This document shows positions 5,092-8,157 of a stretch of DNA of 8,157 nucleotides, one piece after another. The position numbers and the translations under genes are program-made. Each line of letters starts with the position of its first letter. Positions within the stretch are counted from its first letter, which is position 1. Under the pieces are notes generated by a model. That model ran no database searches. It saw nothing but the letters and a program-made list of their open reading frames with translations, and was not told the origin of the DNA. This DNA comes from an uncultured Clostridium sp. (GTDB lineage Bacteria > Bacillota > Clostridia > TANB77 > CAG-508), in assembly GCA_900553865.1 (NCBI GenBank), contig USFC01000068.1, forward strand, positions 1 through 8,157, given 5' to 3'.

Positions 5092-5859
5092 ATGGAACAA
5101 AAACCAATATTAATACAAGGTGCAATGGAAGATGAAATAGCACTTATTAAAGAAAAAATGGAAGAAGTAGAAAAAATAAAATTATATGATTATATTTTCT
5201 ATAAAGGAAAAATAGATGAATATCCAATAATTTTATCTAAAACACAAGTAGGGTTGATGAACGTTACAGCGGCAACAGTAGTTGGAATAATAAATTTTTC
5301 ACCTTGCCTTATAATAAATCAAGGAGTTGCAGGAGGAATTACAAAAGATGTTCATAAAGGAAATTTAGTAATAGGCGAAAATTGCATCAATATAAATTCC
5401 TTTCAAACACCATATAAAGAAGAAGGAAAAGGAAGCAATTCATTAGAGTGGGAGTTAAAAACTTTTAAAGAAGGAATAGATGAATTAGTGGTACTAAAAG
5501 CAAATGAGGAGTTAGTAAAATTGGCTAAAGAAGAAGCGGAAGAAAAACATTTTTCTTATAAAGTAGGAACAATGGGAAGCGGAGATGTATGGAATGCCGA
5601 AAAAGATAGAATGCTATGGCTTTCAGAAAAGTATAATATATTATGCGAGGACATGGAAACAATAGGAGCATATCAAATGGGCATAAAATTCAATATTCCC
5701 ACAATAGGAATTCGTGTATTATCAGATAACCTACTATTAGGCGAAGAATATGATAAATCAGTAGGAAGAATAGGCCAAGAATACGTTTATAATTTAGTAA
5801 AAAGAACAATAGGGACGGACCTTTTCGTTCCGATTTCGGAACACAGGGGACGGACCTGA
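5092..5859 (+). CDS. 5'-methylthioadenosine/S-adenosylhomocysteine nucleosidase-like protein with repeat-derived C-terminus
   Basis: The product has 255 residues with the PNP/UDP-phosphorylase fold. It is expected to cleave adenine from MTA or SAH, recycling SAM by-products in the cytosol. Motifs: GAMEDEI (10-16; E15 aligns with catalytic Glu12 of E. coli MtnN), NQGVAGGI (76-83), GSGDVWN (162-168), EDMETIGAYQ (186-195, with the Met-Glu ribose site) and RVLSDN (208-213, catalytic D212). The natural fold seems to end about residue 240 (YNLVKRTI). The last 15 residues, GTDLF to HRGRT, are encoded by a GGGACGG repeat that also supplies TGA. The Shine-Dalgarno AAGGAGA (5072-5078) is 13 bases from ATG, rather long. 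It is probably cotranscribed with the PLP enzyme. Other nucleosidases of this fold, for example for futalosine, cannot be excluded. Confidence 0.82.
   Translation: MEQKPILIQGAMEDEIALIKEKMEEVEKIKLYDYIFYKGKIDEYPIILSKTQVGLMNVTAATVVGIINFSPCLIINQGVAGGITKDVHKGNLVIGENCININSFQTPYKEEGKGSNSLEWELKTFKEGIDELVVLKANEELVKLAKEEAEEKHFSYKVGTMGSGDVWNAEKDRMLWLSEKYNILCEDMETIGAYQMGIKFNIPTIGIRVLSDNLLLGEEYDKSVGRIGQEYVYNLVKRTIGTDLFVPISEHRGRT
5811..5857 (+). repeat. GGGACGG repeat element inside the nucleosidase 3' end
   Basis: GGGACGGACCT occurs twice in direct orientation (5812-5822 and 5847-5857). Between them lies a hairpin made of GTTCCGA and TCGGAAC with a 2-base loop (5827-5842). GC content jumps sharply against both sides. 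The core GGGACGG is shared, inverted, with the element at 47-77. It looks like a small REP-like or MITE-like unit that landed at the end of the gene; no transposase or target duplication is visible. Confidence 0.65.
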
Positions 5860-5880
5860 AAAAAATAATTAAAAATAAGA

Positions 5881-5918
5881 ACAAACCTAAAAATTTAATT
5901 CTTTTAAATCTAGTTTGT
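5881..5918 (+). other. Imperfect hairpin between nucleosidase and flavoprotein genes
   Basis: ACAAAC (5881-5886) pairs with GTTTGT (5913-5918), then TA with TA after a bulged C, then ATTTAA (5893-5898) with TTAAAT (5904-5909), loop TTCTT. No U-run follows, so it is a poor terminator. It may moderate read-through or protect an RNA end. The gap 5860-5941 holds no convincing promoter. Confidence 0.35.
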
Positions 5919-5941
5919 AGATGACTTAAGGAGGAGAAAAA

Positions 5942-7207
5942 ATGAAAGTAATTGTTATTGGTGGAGGACCAGCAGGAATATTAGCAGCAATTAGCAGTGC
6001 AGAAAATGGAAATGATGTAACAATACTTGAAAAAATGAATAGTTTGGGAAGAAAATTATTAATAACAGGAAAGGGAAGGTGTAATATTACATCTTCTATT
6101 CAAATAGAAGAGTTCATTTCAAATATTCCGGGAAATGGGAGATTTTTATATAGCTGTTTTCAAAATTATACAAATGAGGACATAATAAATTTGTTGAAAG
6201 AGCAGCATGTGGAAGTAAAAGAAGAAAGAGGAAACAGAATATTTCCTGTATCTGACCATTCACAAGATGTATTAAATGCTCTTATAAGAAAGTTAAATAG
6301 TTTGAAAGTTGAAATAAAAACAAATGCAAGGGTAAAAGAAATCTTAGTAGAAGAAGAAAATGGTGCTAAAAAAGTAACAGGAGTTATGCTAGAAAATGGA
6401 GAAAAAATAAAGGCAGACAAAGTTATTTTAGCAACAGGCGGAAAAAGCTACCCAGCAACAGGCTCAACAGGGGAAGGCTACGAAATGGCAAAGAAATTAG
6501 GACATAGTATAGAAAAAATAAGACCTTCACTTGTTCCACTAACAGTTTCAGAAAAATCACTGAAGTTATGTAAGCAAATGCAAGGCTTAAGCCTAAGAAA
6601 TGTAGGAATATCACTAATAGATAAAGAGAACAATAAAACCATATATGAAGATTTTGGAGAAATGTTATTTACACATTTTGGAGTGTCAGGGCCTACAATA
6701 CTTAGTTCATCAGCACATTTGCTAAGATATAAAAATGTGGAAGAAAAATTTAGGCAAAATAATATTTTATTAAAAATAGATTTAAAACCAGCTTTAGACG
6801 AAGCAAAGTTAGATGGCAGAATAAAAAGAGATTTTGAAAAATATAAAAATAGAACTTTGCAAAATGGACTTCAAGATTTGTTACCTGCCAAAATGATATT
6901 CCCAGTATTAGAACTTGCAAAGCTAAACGGAGAAAAGAAAATAAATTCAGTTACAAAAGAAGAAAGATTAAAATTGTTAAAAAACTTAAAAGAATTTACC
7001 TTAGAAATAAAAGGATTTAGACCAATAGAAGAGGCAATAGTTACAGCAGGAGGAATTAGCATAAAAGAGATAAATCCAAAAACTATGGAGTCTAAAATGG
7101 TTGAAGGCTTATATTTTGCAGGAGAAATAATTGATGTAGATGCGTATACAGGTGGCTTCAATTTACAAATTGCATATTCTACAGGTTATACTGCAGGAAG
7201 AAATTAA
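5942..7207 (+). CDS. FAD-dependent oxidoreductase of the HI0933/BaiN (YhiN) family
   Basis: This 421-residue cytosolic flavoprotein has an N-terminal FAD dinucleotide-binding motif VIGGGPAG (5-12), with E30 placed to hold the ribose. The family signature GRKLLITGKGRCNIT lies at 36-50, VILATGGKSYPATGSTG at 161-177, a substrate-domain stretch LFTHFGVSGP at 242-251, and the C-terminal FAD-contact segment GEIIDVDAYTGGFNLQIAYSTG at 394-415. Length is normal. The family is often annotated NAD(P)/FAD-dependent oxidoreductase or aminoacetone oxidase; one member, BaiN, was linked to bile-acid metabolism, but most have no proven substrate. Start: GGAGG (5930-5934) lies 7 bases before ATG. It lies 82 bases after the nucleosidase and may be read through from the same promoter. 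Family call strong; reaction unknown. Confidence 0.92.
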   Translation: MKVIVIGGGPAGILAAISSAENGNDVTILEKMNSLGRKLLITGKGRCNITSSIQIEEFISNIPGNGRFLYSCFQNYTNEDIINLLKEQHVEVKEERGNRIFPVSDHSQDVLNALIRKLNSLKVEIKTNARVKEILVEEENGAKKVTGVMLENGEKIKADKVILATGGKSYPATGSTGEGYEMAKKLGHSIEKIRPSLVPLTVSEKSLKLCKQMQGLSLRNVGISLIDKENNKTIYEDFGEMLFTHFGVSGPTILSSSAHLLRYKNVEEKFRQNNILLKIDLKPALDEAKLDGRIKRDFEKYKNRTLQNGLQDLLPAKMIFPVLELAKLNGEKKINSVTKEERLKLLKNLKEFTLEIKGFRPIEEAIVTAGGISIKEINPKTMESKMVEGLYFAGEIIDVDAYTGGFNLQIAYSTGYTAGRN

Positions 7208-7247
7208 AAGAAAGGAAAGTTTGACAAACTTCCCTAAAATATAAAAA

Positions 7248-7275
7248 AGAGCGGTAGACCCATTTCTACCGCTTT
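7248..7275. terminator. Bidirectional terminator between flavoprotein and Cys-rich peptide genes
   Basis: AGCGGTAGA (7250-7258) pairs perfectly with TCTACCGCT (7265-7273), loop CCCATT, extendable by a G-U and an A-U pair. On the minus strand a six-base U-run (from 7243-7248) follows, making it a good terminator for the Cys-rich peptides. On + the tail TTTACCTTTATAT is weaker. A second, weaker hairpin with a bulge (7214-7233) precedes it on +. Confidence 0.8.
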
Positions 7276-7302
7276 ACCTTTATATGTTTGAAAAATTAAA
7301 AT

Positions 7303-7431
7303 CTAGCAGCAGCCACATCCGCCACAGTTATTGTTTCCACAACAGCAGAATATTAGTATTAATATGATTATAATCCAAATGCAGTCACAGCCGTTACCGA
7401 AACCACATCCACAACCTCTATTTTCTGGCAT
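7303..7431 (-). CDS. 42-residue Cys/Gly-rich membrane peptide (YjcZ-like layout)
   Basis: ATG 7431 to TAG 7305-7303. The peptide starts MPENRGCGCGFGNGCDC, continues with one hydrophobic helix IWIIIILILIF (18-28) and ends CCCGNNNCGGCGCC (29-42). It has 11 cysteines in 42 residues. The Shine-Dalgarno AAAGGAGGG (7439-7447) lies 7 bases before this ATG; an ATG two codons upstream is too close to it. Small Gly-rich one-helix peptides of this shape include the YjcZ family linked to sporulation in Bacillus. The Cys tails suggest metal binding or disulfide cross-linking at a spore surface, which is inference. A paralogue lies 56 bases upstream. Confidence 0.75.
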   Translation of the reverse strand: MPENRGCGCGFGNGCDCIWIIIILILIFCCCGNNNCGGCGCC

Positions 7432-7454
7432 AACATTTCCCTCCTTTCAAAGTA

Positions 7455-7469
7455 AAAGTTCTGAACTTT
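7455..7469 (-). promoter_or_regulatory. 15-base palindrome in the leader of the 42-residue gene
   Basis: AAAGTTC and GAACTTT flank a single base (minus strand). An outer pair, TCAAAGT (7471-7465) with ACTTTGA (7453-7447), overlaps the same bases, so two folds exclude each other, and the outer one reaches the edge of the Shine-Dalgarno. It may be an RNA switch-like leader or a DNA operator; neither is shown. Confidence 0.3.
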
Positions 7470-7487
7470 GACATTACTTAAGAGAAA

Positions 7488-7595
7488 CTAGCAACATCCA
7501 TTGCCACAACCGCAGTTGTTGTTTCCACAGCCACAGAAAAGTAGTAAAAATAGGATGATAAACCAAAGTATTTCACTGTTACAACAATTTCTCAT
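7488..7595 (-). CDS. 35-residue Cys-rich membrane peptide, paralogue of the 42-residue one
   Basis: ATG 7595 to TAG 7490-7488, with AGGAGGT (7603-7609) placed 7 bases upstream. The peptide starts MRNCCNSEI, has a hydrophobic helix LWFIILFLLLF (10-20), and ends CGCGNNNCGCGNGCC (21-35). It has 8 cysteines. The shared order (Cys-containing head, Trp at the start of the helix, CGNNNC after it, GCC or GCGCC end) shows common ancestry with the downstream gene; the two are probably cotranscribed toward the terminator at 7248-7275. A plus-strand frame covers the same bases but has no such support. Function unknown. Confidence 0.72.
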   Translation of the reverse strand: MRNCCNSEILWFIILFLLLFCGCGNNNCGCGNGCC

Positions 7596-7638
7596 TATAA
7601 GTACCTCCTATATAAAAATTTGCTTAAGTCTTTTGTTC

Positions 7639-7647
7639 TTTTGTATG
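7639..7647 (-). promoter_or_regulatory. Possible sporulation-type -10 (CATACAAAA) for the Cys-rich peptides
   Basis: On the minus strand CATACAAAA (7647-7639) resembles the -10 of sigma-E/K promoters and lies 44 bases before ATG 7595. No convincing -35 is seen at the proper spacing. The rest of 7596-7750 shows no gene. Confidence 0.2.
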
Positions 7648-7750
7648 GTATATATTATTCGAAAAATAAAAAAGTGTTACAAATCAGAAAAAAGAGGCAT
7701 GCTTAATATTTTAGGTATTTTATAAAACCTTCTATAGAAATAAAGAAAGA

Positions 7751-7767
7751 TAGACTTAAACAGTCTA
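7751..7767 (-). terminator. Short terminator overlapping the stop of the ribbon-helix-helix gene
   Basis: On the minus strand TAGACT (7767-7762) and AGTCTA (7756-7751) form a 6-bp stem, loop GTTTA, followed by the U-rich TCTTTCTTTATTTC. The TAG stop is the first three bases of the stem. The stem is short, so strength is moderate. Confidence 0.5.
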
Positions 7768-7983
7768 CCTATATAAAATTAATTCCTTTTGTACTTTTTC
7801 AATTTCTTCTTTATCTTCTTCATCTAAATTATTTAAACTAAATTCTAATAAAGATATTACTACTCTGTTGAAAGATAAATTTTTAAGGTTAGCAAGACTT
7901 TGAATATTGTCTACTATGTTTTCAGGTAACCTAAGCGTTTTGCTAATTCCACTATGATTTTCTGGTATTTTTAATCTGTTCAT
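7765..7983 (-). CDS. Ribbon-helix-helix (Arc/CopG-like) DNA-binding protein
   Basis: The 72-residue product fits a ribbon-helix-helix fold: a beta strand SKTLRLP (14-20), helix A ENIVDNIQSLANLKN (21-35), a short turn, and helix B SFNRVVISLLEFSLNNL (37-53). An acidic/basic helical tail (54-72) could be a coiled coil or partner-binding arm. Such proteins dimerise and insert the paired strands into the DNA major groove; many are antitoxins or autorepressors. No toxin-like gene follows it: after its terminator come only the Cys-rich peptides, so a solo regulator is the simplest reading. AAGGAA (7995-8000) is 11 bases before ATG, a weak arrangement. CTTTGCAAG inverted repeats lie 68-140 bases upstream and could be its site, which is untested. 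Confidence 0.65.
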   Translation of the reverse strand: MNRLKIPENHSGISKTLRLPENIVDNIQSLANLKNLSFNRVVISLLEFSLNNLDEEDKEEIEKVQKELILYR

Positions 7984-8050
7984 TTTTTATCACATTCCTT
8001 TCCATAAACATAAACTTAGCTAAAAAAATGAATTATTTATTAGCCTTCTC

Positions 8051-8123
8051 CTTTGCAAGGTATTTTATATTAAAAAATATAATAATTATGCACCTAATTT
8101 CACTTGCAAAGAAAATGCAAGTG
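8051..8123. promoter_or_regulatory. Cluster of TTGCAAG half-sites, candidate operator
   Basis: CACTTGCA (8101-8108) and TGCAAGTG (8116-8123) are perfect 8-base inverted repeats around a 7-base spacer. A third copy, CTTTGCAAG (8051-8059), is the exact reverse complement of CTTGCAAAG (8103-8111). The dyad overlaps the -35/spacer zone of the promoter candidate at 8122-8130. In RNA, 8103-8108 could pair with either neighbour, but no terminator tail follows. Confidence 0.45.
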
Positions 8124-8130
8124 TGATAAT
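8122..8130 (+). promoter_or_regulatory. Extended -10 promoter candidate leading out of the window
   Basis: TGTGATAAT (8122-8130) fits an extended -10 (TGnTATAAT with one mismatch). TTGCAA (8104-8109) lies 15 bases upstream as a poor -35. The following bases 8131-8157 are A/G rich and end AGAAGG, which may be the Shine-Dalgarno of a gene starting beyond 8157. No coding start is visible inside the window. Confidence 0.4.
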
Positions 8131-8157
8131 ATGAAAGAGGAAAAATAAAACAGAAGG

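Noticed and set aside
6166..7161. Minus-strand open frames within the flavoprotein gene
   Set aside because: They are shadows of a clear FAD enzyme; A/T-rich codons rarely give stops in the antisense frames, and none has a start signal.
5942..7207. Bile-acid reductase assignment (BaiN)
   Set aside because: The broad family includes BaiN, but no other bai gene is nearby and the substrate cannot be read from sequence.
7501..7725. Plus-strand open frame of 74 codons
   Set aside because: It starts inside, and runs opposite to, the 35-residue Cys-rich gene. It has no Shine-Dalgarno, and its Gln/Pro start is the complement of Cys/Gly codons.
7765..7983. Antitoxin of a toxin-antitoxin pair
   Set aside because: No toxin-like frame overlaps or follows it; its terminator is directly at the stop codon.
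8051..8123. Riboswitch or attenuator made of alternative TTGCAAG stems
   Set aside because: No U-run or terminator stem follows, and a promoter candidate overlaps the last arm, so a DNA operator is the better reading.

Overview
The window reads as chromosome of a low-GC, spore-forming (or spore-former-derived) member of the Clostridia. The base composition is strongly A/T rich, codons end in A or T, and Shine-Dalgarno sites are strong (AGGAGG type). The gene families are typical of anaerobic Firmicutes: paired half-size TauE/SafE transporters, a PdaB-like deacetylase, a tandem-OB SSB-like protein, a methionine gamma-lyase-family protein, an HI0933/BaiN-family flavoprotein and tiny Cys-rich membrane peptides. 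No rRNA, tRNA, CRISPR array, transposase or phage gene is visible. The genus is an inference and cannot be fixed from this window.

Layout. (1) 1-1150: two adjacent half-length TauE/SafE permease genes and a 48-residue Met-rich membrane peptide on +, closed by a hairpin shared with the next, convergent gene. (2) 1157-2558: a divergent pair, a Cys-rich protein with a carboxypeptidase-regulatory-like fold on - and a membrane-anchored polysaccharide deacetylase on +. The space between them carries sporulation-type promoter matches, a perfect 16-bp palindrome and a repeat of its half-site. (3) 2679-3547: a sigma-A promoter, an SSB-like protein with two OB folds, and a strong bidirectional terminator. 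That terminator overlaps the end of a 53-residue minus-strand gene (3537-3698), which has its own promoter. (4) 3752-7207: a good extended -10 promoter drives a PLP enzyme of the methionine gamma-lyase family, an MTA/SAH nucleosidase-like gene 33 bases later, and then, beyond a small repeat, a FAD oxidoreductase. (5) 7248-7767: a bidirectional terminator and two paralogous Cys-rich membrane peptides on -. (6) 7751-8157: a ribbon-helix-helix regulator on - with repeated CTTTGCAAG half-sites upstream, next to a probable promoter firing out of the window.

The PLP enzyme and the nucleosidase plausibly form a small sulfur/methionine-salvage operon. The deacetylase, the Cys-rich protein and the Cys-rich peptides fit spore-envelope work, but this rests on family resemblance and promoter matches, not on proof.

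The most interesting non-genic signal is a GGGACGG repeat family. One copy (5811-5857) supplies the last 15 or so codons and the stop of the nucleosidase. A related copy (47-77, opposite strand) lies just upstream of the first gene. Other points are an ATG that lacks a nearby Shine-Dalgarno but could be served by one across a hairpin (531-565), and the shared operator-like element of the divergent pair. I see no clear new multi-gene defence or mobile system.
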